A DNA stretch of 34,864 nucleotides from RGIG1959 sp964564305 (GTDB lineage Bacteria > Bacillota > Clostridia > Oscillospirales > Acutalibacteraceae): positions 1 to 34,864 of the forward strand of contig CAZMAM010000014.1 of the NCBI GenBank assembly GCA_964564305.1. The letters run 5' to 3'. The notes below the pieces were generated by a model. It had not been told where the DNA came from. It ran no database searches and saw only the letters and a list, made by a program, of their open reading frames with translations. A program made the translations under genes and the position numbers. Numbering within the stretch: the stretch's first letter is position 1; every line of letters begins with the position of its first letter. Positions 18,254 through 26,269 of the stretch are shown piece after piece.

Positions 18254-18310
18254 ACCGCTTAACATGTTTTTCGGCGAGCGTCGTACGAAACATTTTAAGC
18301 GGTATTTTCT
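18254..18310 (+). terminator. Hairpin between divIVA and ileS, probable terminator or leader structure
   Basis: Arms ACCGCTTAACATGTTT (18254-18269) and AAACATTTTAAGCGGT (18288-18303) pair at 15 of 16 positions around an 18-nt loop and are followed by ATTTTCT. The U-tract is short, so termination may be partial. There is no room for a T-box leader before ileS, and I saw no T-box sequence. Confidence 0.55.
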
Positions 18311-18330
18311 AAACAAAAGGATGATTTCGG

Positions 18331-21129
18331 ATGCCGCAACAGGATTATAATTCGACATTAAATTTACCTAAAACCGATTTCCCCATGCGCGCCGGCCTGC
18401 CTCGGCGCGAGCCGGAGATGCTTCGCCGTTGGCAAGAAACGGATCTTTACGGGCAGCTGATGAAAAAAAATGAAAGCAAGCCTTTGTGGGTATTGCACGA
18501 CGGCCCACCGTACGCAAACGGAGATATACATATCGGAACCGCAATGAATAAAATTATCAAAGATATGATTGTGCGGTACCGTAATATGAGCGGATGGCAA
18601 TCCCCTTTCGTTCCGGGCTTTGATACTCATGGATTGCCCATTGAACTTAAGGCACGCGCCAAAGTAGGCACAAAAGCGGCCGCCCGCATGTCTGCCGTAG
18701 AATTACGCCGAATTTGCCGGGATTATGCCTTAACTTATGTAGAAAAACAGAGCGAGGAATTTGAGCGCCTCGGAGTATTGGGTGAATGGGACAATCCTTA
18801 TCTCACATTAGCGCCGGAATACGAAGCAAACCAGATACAGGTTTTCGGTGAAATGGCGCTGAAGGGGTATATTTATAAAGGCTTAAAACCGGTTTATTGG
18901 TGTCCGGATTGTCAGACCGCGCTGGCGGAAGCGGAAATTGAATACAGCGAGGATCCGGTGGAATCGGTATATGTCAAATTTCAGGTAACCGATGATCGCG
19001 AAGTGTTTCGCAATGCGGGCATTTCCCCGGACAAGGTCTATTTTGTCATATGGACCACCACCACTTGGACACTGCCGGCCAATGTCGCAATCTGTTTGGG
19101 TCCCGATTTTACCTATCAGGCCATTCAGGCAGGAGACGAATACTACATTGTTGCTGAAGCGCTTGCGGAATCATCCATGGCCGCCGCGGGCATCACCGAT
19201 TATCAGGCGGTTGCCTCTTTTAAAGGATCCGAATTAGAATATATCAAAGTGCGGCACCCGTTTTTAAACCGGGAATCACTGGTTATCGTGGGAGACCATG
19301 TGACATTGGAATCCGGAACCGGTTGTGTGCACACGGCGCCCGGACACGGTATGGAAGATTTTGAAGTTTGCAAAAAATATCCGCAAATTCCCTGCCCGGT
19401 TCCGGTGGATGACCACGGAAAAATGACCGATGAGGCCGGCGAAGCATTCGCCGGAATGACAACGGAAGAAGCCGGTAAAGCGATTGCCGAGTGCCTGAAA
19501 GAGAGCGGTGCGCTGTTTGCCACCAGTCGATTGATCCATCAGTACCCTCATTGCTGGAGATGCAAAAAGCCTGTTCTTTTCCGGGCAACCGAGCAATGGT
19601 TTTGCTCGGTAGACGCTTTTAAAGAAGATACCTTAAATCAAATTCACTCAGTGCAATGGATGCCCTCATGGGGTGAAGATCGCATATCCGCCATGGTTCG
19701 GGATCGTTCGGATTGGTGCATTTCCCGCCAGCGCCTGTGGGGTGTTCCTATTCCCGTATTCTACTGTGAAGATTGCGGCAAACCGATTATCCGAAAAGAT
19801 TTCATCGATGCGGTTTCCCGATTGTTCCGATCAGAAGGCTCGGACGGATGGTATACGCACACCGCAAGTGAAATTATGCCCGAAGGTGTGGTATGTCCGC
19901 ATTGCGGCGGTTCCCGACTGCGTAAGGAATCCGATATTATGGATGTCTGGTTTGATTCGGGTTCCTCGCATATGGCGGTTCTGAAAGAACGCCCGTATCT
20001 GAAATGGCCGGCGGATCTGTACATGGAAGGCGGAGATCAATACCGCGGATGGTTTCAAAGTTCCCTGCTCACGGCGGTAGCGGTAACGGGACAAACGCCG
20101 TATAAGGCTGTCCTAACGCATGGGTGGACAGTCGACGGGGAAGGCAAGGCTATGCACAAATCTGCCGGAAATGCCATCTCTCCGCAGGAAATCATCGATC
20201 AGTACGGAGCGGACATTCTTCGGCTTTGGGTAGCCTCTTTGGATTATACTGCGGATGCGCATCTTTCCAAGGATATTCTCAAACAGCTTTCGGAAGCATA
20301 CCGAAAAATTCGCAACACCGCAAGGTTTATTTTGGGAAATTTAGGTGATTTTGATCCCGACTCCGACTCGGTTCCGGATGAAAGTTTGGAAGAGATCGAT
20401 CGCTGGGCGTTAATGAAACTGCATGGCTTAACGCATGATGTACTCAAAGCTTATGAATCTTATGCTTTTCATGAGGCAATACACGCATTGCACAATTTCT
20501 GCGTTGTAGAACTTTCCAATTTTTATCTGGATATTCTCAAAGACCGTTTATATGTGGAAAAGGCGGGAAGCCTAACGAGGCGCGCCGCTCAAACCGCGCT
20601 TTACCGTATTTTGAACGCACTGACCCGTCTGCTTTGCCCGATTCTGGCTTTTACTTCGGAGGAGATTTGGGCGGCTCTGCCGAAAAAACAAACGGAAGAC
20701 CCCAAAGCGGCCATATTAAACGGTATGCCGCCAGAAAATCAGATGCTGGCCATTGATGAGCAATTGCTCTGTCGGTGGGAAAAGATTCGAAAAATTCGGG
20801 ATGATGTTTTAAAGGCTATGGAAGCGGCGCGCTTAGAAAAACTTATCGGCGGATCACTCGACGCCTCTGTAACGCTGTTTGCCCAAGGAGACTTGGCGTC
20901 CTTTATTTCCGAGACACTTCCCACCCTGAAAATGGCGTGCATTGTTTCCGAACTTTCCCTCTCCCGCGACGATTCGGGTGACTTTACCGGAGAAACGAAT
21001 GGACTTACGATCTCGGTAAAACATGCCGCCGGAAATAAATGTCAGCGGTGCTGGACATTTGATTCATCAGTCGGTGAAGATCCGAATCACCCCGACCTCT
21101 GTGCGCGGTGCGCGAAGATAATGGCGTAA
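18331..21129 (+). CDS. ileS: Isoleucyl-tRNA synthetase
   Basis: This class I synthetase charges tRNA-Ile. The 932 residues are the usual bacterial length. The signature HIGH motif appears as H67-IGT70 within DGPPYANGDIHIGT, and KMSKS as A607-MHKS611; both are tolerated variants. The editing domain lies at ~190-400 (WTTTTWTLPAN, then TGCVHTAPGHG). The C-terminal zinc finger has C904, C907, C924 and C927 (CQRCW...CARC), as in Bacillus-type IleS. AAAGGA lies 8 nt before the ATG. The gene is closed by a strong hairpin (21144-21169). Confidence 0.98.
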   Translation: MPQQDYNSTLNLPKTDFPMRAGLPRREPEMLRRWQETDLYGQLMKKNESKPLWVLHDGPPYANGDIHIGTAMNKIIKDMIVRYRNMSGWQSPFVPGFDTHGLPIELKARAKVGTKAAARMSAVELRRICRDYALTYVEKQSEEFERLGVLGEWDNPYLTLAPEYEANQIQVFGEMALKGYIYKGLKPVYWCPDCQTALAEAEIEYSEDPVESVYVKFQVTDDREVFRNAGISPDKVYFVIWTTTTWTLPANVAICLGPDFTYQAIQAGDEYYIVAEALAESSMAAAGITDYQAVASFKGSELEYIKVRHPFLNRESLVIVGDHVTLESGTGCVHTAPGHGMEDFEVCKKYPQIPCPVPVDDHGKMTDEAGEAFAGMTTEEAGKAIAECLKESGALFATSRLIHQYPHCWRCKKPVLFRATEQWFCSVDAFKEDTLNQIHSVQWMPSWGEDRISAMVRDRSDWCISRQRLWGVPIPVFYCEDCGKPIIRKDFIDAVSRLFRSEGSDGWYTHTASEIMPEGVVCPHCGGSRLRKESDIMDVWFDSGSSHMAVLKERPYLKWPADLYMEGGDQYRGWFQSSLLTAVAVTGQTPYKAVLTHGWTVDGEGKAMHKSAGNAISPQEIIDQYGADILRLWVASLDYTADAHLSKDILKQLSEAYRKIRNTARFILGNLGDFDPDSDSVPDESLEEIDRWALMKLHGLTHDVLKAYESYAFHEAIHALHNFCVVELSNFYLDILKDRLYVEKAGSLTRRAAQTALYRILNALTRLLCPILAFTSEEIWAALPKKQTEDPKAAILNGMPPENQMLAIDEQLLCRWEKIRKIRDDVLKAMEAARLEKLIGGSLDASVTLFAQGDLASFISETLPTLKMACIVSELSLSRDDSGDFTGETNGLTISVKHAAGNKCQRCWTFDSSVGEDPNHPDLCARCAKIMA

Positions 21130-21143
21130 CCCTTATCGCTTGT

Positions 21144-21172
21144 ATCCCGCCGCCTCCCGGCGGCGGGATTGC
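21144..21172 (+). terminator. Strong hairpin after ileS
   Basis: An 11-bp perfect stem (ATCCCGCCGCC at 21144-21154, GGCGGCGGGAT at 21159-21169) with a 4-nt TCCC loop begins 15 nt after the ileS stop. The following TGCTATT is not a true U-tract, so it may stall RNA polymerase or protect the 3' end rather than terminate fully. Confidence 0.6.
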
Positions 21173-21175
21173 TAT

Positions 21176-21355
21176 TAAGGCAACACCGCACAAAAACCGG
21201 CGGCCGCGCAATGCCCACCCATCTACGGGCGTTTTTTCCGTCATATATTTCAAAAATCCTCGCGAATACACAAAGTATTCCCTGCGGTTTTTGTTTCATC
21301 TGACGAAAAATTCGCTACCGAATCTGAACGACAATCTTTGTGCGCGGTATTGCCT
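21176..21355 (+). repeat. MITE-like repeat, full copy D
   Basis: This 180-bp element starts TAAGGCAACACCGCA and ends in GCGGTATTGCCT. It matches the reverse complement of copy B over nearly the whole length, with substitutions and small indels. It sits between the ileS hairpin and the lspA leader. The frame that runs through it into lspA is not conserved in copy B. Confidence 0.85.
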
Positions 21356-21461
21356 GAAAAATTTTGATTGCAATCACATATCGGATTTATCCCACCAAAA
21401 ACACAGATCATGCGCAAATGTCATCCCGATGAAAAATCTCCGATCCAAACGAGATTGTGCC

Positions 21462-22085
21462 ATGCTTCAAAAAAATGATGTTGACAAGGCTATTGGAAGG
21501 CCGAAAAAAGGGGGGTTGCTGTTGCTGCAACTGGGTATTTTGCTGCTGACCGCAGCATTAATCGGTGTAGATCAAGTAACCAAATGGTTGGTGGTTTCTT
21601 TTCTCAAAGGGCACGATCCACTGGTAATCATTCCCGGTATACTCAGCTTCACCTACACGGAGAACACCGGTGCCGCATGGAACTTGTTCGACGGGCAAAA
21701 TTGGCTGCTCATCGGCGTAACTTCCGTCGTCTTGCTGGGTGTTCTGGCAATCCTGCTGTGCGGAAGATTTCGCGTGTACCGAACAGCCAATATAGGAGGT
21801 ATATTGGTCATTGCGGGAGGAACAGGAAATCTCATCGACCGCCTCACACGTGGCTTTGTTGTGGATTTTATCAAAGCAGATTTCATCTCTTTTCCGATTT
21901 TCAATATTGCCGACTGCTGTGTGGTTATCGGGGCAATTTTACTCTTTGTTTATTTTGTGTTTTTCTATTCCGATCACTCCGAAAAAAAGAAGGTTGCCGA
22001 AGAGCCTCGGGATATTATTACCAAGGGAAAAGAGGAGATTTCCTTTGACCACCCATCTGCTGACCGTGAGAACGAAAAGCAATGA
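21462..22085 (+). CDS. lspA: Lipoprotein signal peptidase (signal peptidase II)
   Basis: LspA removes signal peptides from diacylglyceryl-modified prolipoproteins. Counting from ATG 21462, the 207-residue protein has four transmembrane helices, the DQVTKWLV start motif (37-44) and both catalytic aspartates: D126 in GGTGNLIDR and D151 in FNIADCC. The open frame extends upstream to 21108 through repeat D, so the true start is uncertain. ATG 21429 and ATG 21462 are both in frame, and neither has a strong ribosome site. The C-terminus carries a ~35-residue charged tail beyond the usual family end. It overlaps rluD by 41 nt. Confidence 0.93.
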   Translation: MLQKNDVDKAIGRPKKGGLLLLQLGILLLTAALIGVDQVTKWLVVSFLKGHDPLVIIPGILSFTYTENTGAAWNLFDGQNWLLIGVTSVVLLGVLAILLCGRFRVYRTANIGGILVIAGGTGNLIDRLTRGFVVDFIKADFISFPIFNIADCCVVIGAILLFVYFVFFYSDHSEKKKVAEEPRDIITKGKEEISFDHPSADRENEKQ

Positions 22086-22974
22086 ACGGCTGGATGTTTT
22101 TGTTGCGCGGGAAGAAGAGGTGAGCCGTGCGGTAGCACAGCGATGGATTCGAGAAGGTTATATTTCAGTGAATAATGCACCGGCCGAAAAAAGCGCAATT
22201 TTGCAATTGGGAGATACCGTAACAATCTGTGTGCCCCCCGTGGTTCCGTACACACTGGATCCGGAAAATATCCCTCTGGATATTCGTTATGAAGATGACG
22301 ATTTATTGGTGGTCAATAAGCCGAAAGGCATGGTGGTTCATCCTGCGGCGGGACATTGGCACGGTACGCTGGTACACGCATTGCTGTATCACTGCCACGG
22401 TTCTCTATCGGGTATTAACGGAGTTATGCGCCCCGGAATTGTGCATCGCATCGATAAAGATACCAGCGGCTTATTAATGGTAGCAAAAAATGACTGCACA
22501 CATCAGGAACTGGCCGAGCAAATTCAGGAACATACTTTTTTACGGCAATATATGGCAATGGTCACCGGACACCTGCAGCCTACGCAAGGAACGGTAGATG
22601 CGCCGATCGGCAGAAGCTCGTCTAACCGCCTGAAAATGACCGTCACTGCGCAGCATTCCCGCCGCGCGGTGACACATTACCGAGTTGAGGAAACCTTTCG
22701 CGGATACGACCGTGTAAGGCTCACACTGGAAACCGGACGAACACATCAGATTCGCGTACATATGGCGTATCTCGGCCATCCATTGGCGGGAGATGCGCTC
22801 TACGGCGGTAAAACAGTCGCGCAATTTGAAGGGCAATGCCTTCACGCCTGTACATTGGGATTTTCGCACCCCAAAACAGGAGAATGGATGCAATTTGAAT
22901 GTGAACTTCCTGCTTATTTTTTGCAATTTGAACAGAATCTTTCTTCAGCCATTTCCACCGGAAAAAACGCTTGA
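22045..22974 (+). CDS. rluD: RluD-family 23S rRNA pseudouridine synthase
   Basis: The 309-residue protein begins with an S4-like RNA-binding domain (NERLDVFVAREEEVSRAVAQ, ~13-32). The RluA-type catalytic domain follows, with the active-site Asp137 in GIVHRIDKDTSGLL and the later GRTHQIRVH motif. I chose TTG 22045 because AGAGGAGA (22031-22038) lies just upstream; the longer frame to 21811 lies within lspA. Such enzymes modify helix 69 of 23S rRNA, but the exact target cannot be read from sequence and an RluC/RluA-like specificity is possible. The stop codon lies inside the -35 box of the next promoter. Confidence 0.93.
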   Translation: MTTHLLTVRTKSNERLDVFVAREEEVSRAVAQRWIREGYISVNNAPAEKSAILQLGDTVTICVPPVVPYTLDPENIPLDIRYEDDDLLVVNKPKGMVVHPAAGHWHGTLVHALLYHCHGSLSGINGVMRPGIVHRIDKDTSGLLMVAKNDCTHQELAEQIQEHTFLRQYMAMVTGHLQPTQGTVDAPIGRSSSNRLKMTVTAQHSRRAVTHYRVEETFRGYDRVRLTLETGRTHQIRVHMAYLGHPLAGDALYGGKTVAQFEGQCLHACTLGFSHPKTGEWMQFECELPAYFLQFEQNLSSAISTGKNA

Positions 22975-22999
22975 CTTCACAAAAATAGGCTGGTATAAT
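22971..22999 (+). promoter_or_regulatory. Sigma-A promoter for rpsF-ssb-rpsR
   Basis: TTGACT (22971-22976), a 17-bp spacer and TATAAT (22994-22999) with a TG extension at 22991-22992 make a near-consensus promoter. It overlaps the rluD stop codon, so the ribosomal operon can be transcribed independently of the upstream genes. Confidence 0.9.
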
Positions 23000-23030
23000 A
23001 AATACAGCGCTTGAGAGCACAGTATTTATC

Positions 23031-23078
23031 CTTGCTCCGCACAAACATGAAGATGCGGAGCCTTAGGCCATAAGGAGG
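23031..23078 (+). promoter_or_regulatory. Structured rpsF leader (possible S6:S18 autoregulatory site)
   Basis: The ~80-nt leader contains a perfect 8-bp stem (GCTCCGCA 23034-23041, TGCGGAGC 23054-23061) with a 12-nt loop. Directly after it, CCTTA-ggcca-TAAGG can fold and hide the 5' half of the AAGGAGG ribosome site. Leaders of rpsF operons in many bacteria bind the S6:S18 pair and repress translation. The position and pairing fit that idea, but I did not match the full consensus. Confidence 0.5.
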
Positions 23079-23087
23079 TGCCAGAGA

Positions 23088-23402
23088 ATGCCGACAGTGC
23101 TTGCACCCTATGAAGCGGTTTTTATTTTTTCGGCCACATTATCGGAAGAGGAACTGGCCGCGCTTCAGGAAAAATTCAAAACGCTGATTTCGCAAAATGC
23201 GCAAATCGGTGAAGTGGAAGAATGGGGAAAACGTCGCTTAGCGTATTTAATCAACGATAAATCGGAAGGAATATACGTGCTGTATAATTTTGTCAGCCAG
23301 CCGGAATTTCCCGCCGAACTTCAGCGTGTTGCCCGGATCACAGACGGTGTATTACGTATGCAGGTAGTTCGCAAGGAAGATAAAGAAGCGAAAAAAGTTT
23401 AA
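23088..23402 (+). CDS. rpsF: 30S ribosomal protein S6
   Basis: S6 binds 16S rRNA with S18 in the platform of the small subunit. The 104-residue protein has the ferredoxin-like fold signature: YEAVFIFSATLSEEE, VEEWGKRRLAYLIN, EGIYVLYNF and RITDGVLRMQVVRK. AAGGAGG lies 9 nt before the ATG. It is the first gene of the rpsF-ssb-rpsR operon. Confidence 0.98.
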   Translation: MPTVLAPYEAVFIFSATLSEEELAALQEKFKTLISQNAQIGEVEEWGKRRLAYLINDKSEGIYVLYNFVSQPEFPAELQRVARITDGVLRMQVVRKEDKEAKKV

Positions 23403-23425
23403 GAGGTGTAAGGAGAATATAATTC

Positions 23426-23890
23426 ATGAATACGGTATGTCTGCTCGGCCGTCTCACGGCCGATCCGGAACTTCGTCACACGCAAAGTCAGGTTCCCGTC
23501 ACCAGCTTTACTTTAGCGGTGGATCGCACCTATCAGCCTAAGGGGCAAGAGCGCCAGACAGATTTCATCAACATTGTCGCGTGGCGTCAGACAGCGGAGT
23601 TTGTGACACGATATTTTCACAAAGGGCAGCGTATGGCGCTGACCGGATCGCTTCAATCCCGCCGATATACCGATAAAGAAGGCAACAATCGTACGGCATA
23701 TGAAGTGGTCGCGGATAATATCTTTTTCTGTGAACCGAAATCACAGAGCAGTCACTACGGTGAATATCAGGCTCCGGCTCCCGCAATGGATTCGCAAATG
23801 CCTCAGTTTAATGAAGCGCCCACTGCGTATTCCACAGCTTCCGCCGGTGATTTTGAGGAAATCGTCGGGGATGACGATCTTCCGTTTTGA
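23426..23890 (+). CDS. ssb: Single-stranded DNA-binding protein
   Basis: The 154-residue protein has the OB fold (1-105; MNTVCLLGRLTADPELR, FTLAVDR, DFINIVAWRQTAEF, KGQRMALTGSLQSRRYTDKEG, EVVADNIFF). A Gln/Pro-rich disordered linker follows, then the acidic tip DDDLPF that recruits repair and replication partners. AAGGAG precedes the ATG. Placement between rpsF and rpsR is the classical Firmicutes arrangement and marks this as the main replicative SSB. Confidence 0.98.
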   Translation: MNTVCLLGRLTADPELRHTQSQVPVTSFTLAVDRTYQPKGQERQTDFINIVAWRQTAEFVTRYFHKGQRMALTGSLQSRRYTDKEGNNRTAYEVVADNIFFCEPKSQSSHYGEYQAPAPAMDSQMPQFNEAPTAYSTASAGDFEEIVGDDDLPF

Positions 23891-23914
23891 TCATAAAAGG
23901 AGGTTTATTTCGGT

Positions 23915-24199
23915 ATGGCTGAAAATACCGATCATGCCCGCACCGAACGCCCTGAGCGCATCGAGCGGGTAGATCGCCCGAGAGGTCGTAAAGGCCGCAG
24001 AAAAGTTTGCCGCTTTTGCGCCGAAAAAATTGAAAATATCGATTATAAGGATGTCTCCCGGTTGCGTAATTACGTTTCCGAACGAGCCAAAATTCTCCCC
24101 CGCCGGGTAACCGGCACCTGTGCCCGTCATCAACGTCAGCTGACAGTGGCTATTAAACGCGCCCGCCAAATAGCTTTAATGCCATATATCAGCGACTGA
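23915..24199 (+). CDS. rpsR: 30S ribosomal protein S18
   Basis: The 94-residue protein partners with S6. An N-terminal Arg/Glu-rich extension (~1-30) leads to the conserved core RKVCRFCAEKIENIDYKD, the LRNYVSERAKILPRRVTG stretch and CARHQRQL. The CxxC and CxxH pairs indicate a zinc-binding (C+) form. AAGGAGG precedes the ATG. A strong terminator follows 8 nt after the stop. Confidence 0.97.
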   Translation: MAENTDHARTERPERIERVDRPRGRKGRRKVCRFCAEKIENIDYKDVSRLRNYVSERAKILPRRVTGTCARHQRQLTVAIKRARQIALMPYISD

Positions 24200-24206
24200 T
24201 GAATTT

Positions 24207-24244
24207 ATCGCCGCTCATCGAAAGATGAGCGGCGATACTTTTAA
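24207..24244 (+). terminator. Intrinsic terminator of rpsF-ssb-rpsR
   Basis: A perfect 13-bp stem (24207-24219 with 24224-24236) closed by a GAAA tetraloop is followed by ACTTTTAA. It is a textbook terminator, and its T-run merges with the first bases of repeat copy E. Confidence 0.92.
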
Positions 24245-24315
24245 GGCTTCTCCGCACAAAGACCGGCTACCGCGCAATACCTACCATTTGCGGACGTCTT
24301 TTCCGTCATATATTC
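24242..24315 (+). repeat. MITE-like repeat, left part only (copy E)
   Basis: TAAGGC..CTCCGCACAAAGACCGGC and the following CGTCTTTTCCGTCATATATT align with the first ~75 bp of copy D. The rest of the element is absent. The terminal repeat is damaged (CTTCT where CAACA is expected), so this copy is likely dead. Confidence 0.7.
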
Positions 24316-24388
24316 ATATAATGAAATACCTCAGTCTCACATCCATTGTTGCATGAGCTTTACACCAACCAAAAATTGTAGAAAACAC

Positions 24389-24418
24389 TTGATACCGCAA
24401 CTTGTAATGCGGTATAAT
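24389..24418 (+). promoter_or_regulatory. Promoter with overlapping perfect dyad (likely operator)
   Basis: TTGATA (24389-24394), an 18-bp spacer and TATAAT (24413-24418) form a good sigma-A promoter. A perfect 8-bp inverted repeat, ATACCGCA (24392-24399) and TGCGGTAT (24408-24415), overlaps the 3' half of the -35 and the first half of the -10 with an 8-nt centre. A dimeric repressor bound there would block RNA polymerase. No regulator gene is adjacent. Confidence 0.75.
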
Positions 24419-24484
24419 GATGACAGTAATTGTTGCGAACAATGTTTGTGTACTCTTCACTCAGGAAAAAAGGGGAGTGAGCAT

Positions 24485-26188
24485 ATGCCGAGAACGGTAT
24501 TTATAGGCGCCGACAGTTTTGAGACCATTCGGACAAGAAACTACTTCTACGTGGATAAGACAGATTTTATTCGGCAGTGGTGGGATCACGGCAGTCTGGT
24601 AACTGCGATTATGCGTCCGCGGCGATTCGGGAAAACGCTGACGATGGACATGGTAGAATGTTTTTTTTCCACGAAATACGCCGGCAGAAGTGAACTCTTT
24701 GAAGGTCTTTCCATCTGGGATGAGGAACATTTCCGTGCCTTGCAGGGCACTTACCCCGTTTTGTTCTTGAGCTTCGCCGAAGTGAAAGATGCAACATTTG
24801 AGGAAGCCAAAGAGAATATCTGCACTTTAATCTGGAATCTGTACAACCAAAATCGTTTTCTCTTGGACAGCGATATTTTGAATGAAGATGAAAAAAATCA
24901 ATTCAGGAATGTTTGTCGAGATATGCAAAGTCGAACAGCCATTGATTCTCTCCGGTATCTCATGGATTATCTTTCCCGTTACTATGGGAAAAAGGTAATT
25001 GTATTGCTCGATGAATACGACACACCCTTGCAAGAGGCCTATATGAAAGGGTACTGGGAGCAACTGGTGGCTTTCCTGCGCCCACTGTTCGGCACAACTT
25101 TCAAAGGCAACCCTTACTTGGAACGCGGACTAATGACGGGCATCACACGAATTGCGAAGGAATCAATCTTTTCGGATCTGAACAATCTGAAAGTCATCAC
25201 GACAACTTCGGAGCAATACGCCGATTGCTTCGGTTTCACTCAAGAAGAAGTGGACGCAGCTCTGGAAGAATACGGGCTGTCCGACCGGGCAGATGCGGTA
25301 AAGGCCTGGTATGACGGCTTTACCTTCGGGAACATGGCACATATTTATAATCCATGGTCTATCACGAATTTCCTGGATGACAAAAAGCTGCAAATTTATT
25401 GGGCCAATGTCAGCAGCAACTCCCTAATCGGTCAATTGATCCGGCAGAGCAGCAATGACATAAAGATGGACTGCGAAAAACTCTTAGCAGGAGAAAATAT
25501 AGACAAAACCATTGATGAGGAGATCGTTTTCAGCCAGATCGGGAAAAAGAAGAACGCCATTTGGAGTTTCCTCTTGGCCAGCGGTTATCTCAAGGTGGTA
25601 AATCCGGTCAAATTTGACGCAGACAGAAATGCAAGCCCTGTGTATCGGCTGGCCCTGACCAACCGGGAAATTCTGATGACATTTTGGGATTTAATCACCG
25701 ATTGGTTCAGCCAATCGGATGCAGACGGCGATGAGTTCTTTCACGCACTAATCAAGGGCGATCTGCCGGAAATGAATCGAATCATCAACGATATGACCAG
25801 AGAAATGTTTAGCTTTTTTGACACGGGTGGAAGCGCAAATTCTGCGCCGGAAAATCGCCCGGAACGATTTTATCACGCCTTTGTTCTGGGGCTGATCGCA
25901 TATTCCAGGAATCAATATCACATCACGTCCAATCGGGAAAGCGGACAAGGACGTTATGATGTGGTGATGGAACCCAAGGATATGGAGCAGGGCGATGCCA
26001 TTCTCATAGAGTTTAAAGTGTTGGATAAGAAAAAAGAGAAGTCGCTGGAAGAAACCGTTCAAAGAGCGCTAAAACAAATAGAAGAGAAAGAGTATTCACG
26101 GGGTTTGTTAGATCGCGGCTTTCCTCCCGACCAAATCCGAAAATACGGCTTTGCTTTTGACGGGAAGAAGGTCCTTATCGGTTGCTGA
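24485..26188 (+). CDS. AAA-ATPase-like / PD-(D/E)XK nuclease-fold protein (first of two)
   Basis: This 567-residue protein has the two-domain layout of the AAA-ATPase_like (PF09820) plus PDDEXK_9 (PF08011, DUF1703) family. The family is common and often multicopy in anaerobes, and its function is unknown. Residues 8-28 hold the family opening (ADSFETIRTRNYFYVDKTDFI). Walker A is RPRRFGKT (44-51) and Walker B is VLLDEYDTPL with D176 and E177. The C-terminal nuclease fold has D492 (GRYDVV) and E509-F-K511. ATG 24485 is preferred over 24353 because it follows a GGGGAG site and lies downstream of the promoter. The ATPase and nuclease-fold motifs look intact. Proposed roles in defence or mobile-element biology are unproven. 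Confidence 0.88.
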   Translation: MPRTVFIGADSFETIRTRNYFYVDKTDFIRQWWDHGSLVTAIMRPRRFGKTLTMDMVECFFSTKYAGRSELFEGLSIWDEEHFRALQGTYPVLFLSFAEVKDATFEEAKENICTLIWNLYNQNRFLLDSDILNEDEKNQFRNVCRDMQSRTAIDSLRYLMDYLSRYYGKKVIVLLDEYDTPLQEAYMKGYWEQLVAFLRPLFGTTFKGNPYLERGLMTGITRIAKESIFSDLNNLKVITTTSEQYADCFGFTQEEVDAALEEYGLSDRADAVKAWYDGFTFGNMAHIYNPWSITNFLDDKKLQIYWANVSSNSLIGQLIRQSSNDIKMDCEKLLAGENIDKTIDEEIVFSQIGKKKNAIWSFLLASGYLKVVNPVKFDADRNASPVYRLALTNREILMTFWDLITDWFSQSDADGDEFFHALIKGDLPEMNRIINDMTREMFSFFDTGGSANSAPENRPERFYHAFVLGLIAYSRNQYHITSNRESGQGRYDVVMEPKDMEQGDAILIEFKVLDKKKEKSLEETVQRALKQIEEKEYSRGLLDRGFPPDQIRKYGFAFDGKKVLIGC

Positions 26189-26269
26189 ACGGCTGATAAG
26201 GGAAAAAGTGACGATAGCAGTGTATGCGAGGCATTATTGATGAACCCTTGATGAAAGAAGTGCGGCAGT

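Noticed and set aside
18248..18330. T-box riboswitch upstream of ileS
   Set aside because: The interval is too short and lacks the conserved T-box sequence; only a hairpin is present.
21108..21461. Open frame continuing upstream of lspA through repeat D to the end of ileS
   Set aside because: It overlaps the ileS end, the hairpin and the repeat. The same repeat in copy B has an indel that breaks this frame, so it is not a conserved protein part.
21811..22044. Longer N-terminus for rluD
   Set aside because: It lies wholly inside lspA in another frame and the S4 domain begins right after TTG 22045, which has its own ribosome site.
24353..24484. Longer N-terminus for the first AAA-ATPase-like protein
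   Set aside because: It would start upstream of the promoter boxes, lacks a ribosome site, and the family's usual opening begins just after ATG 24485.
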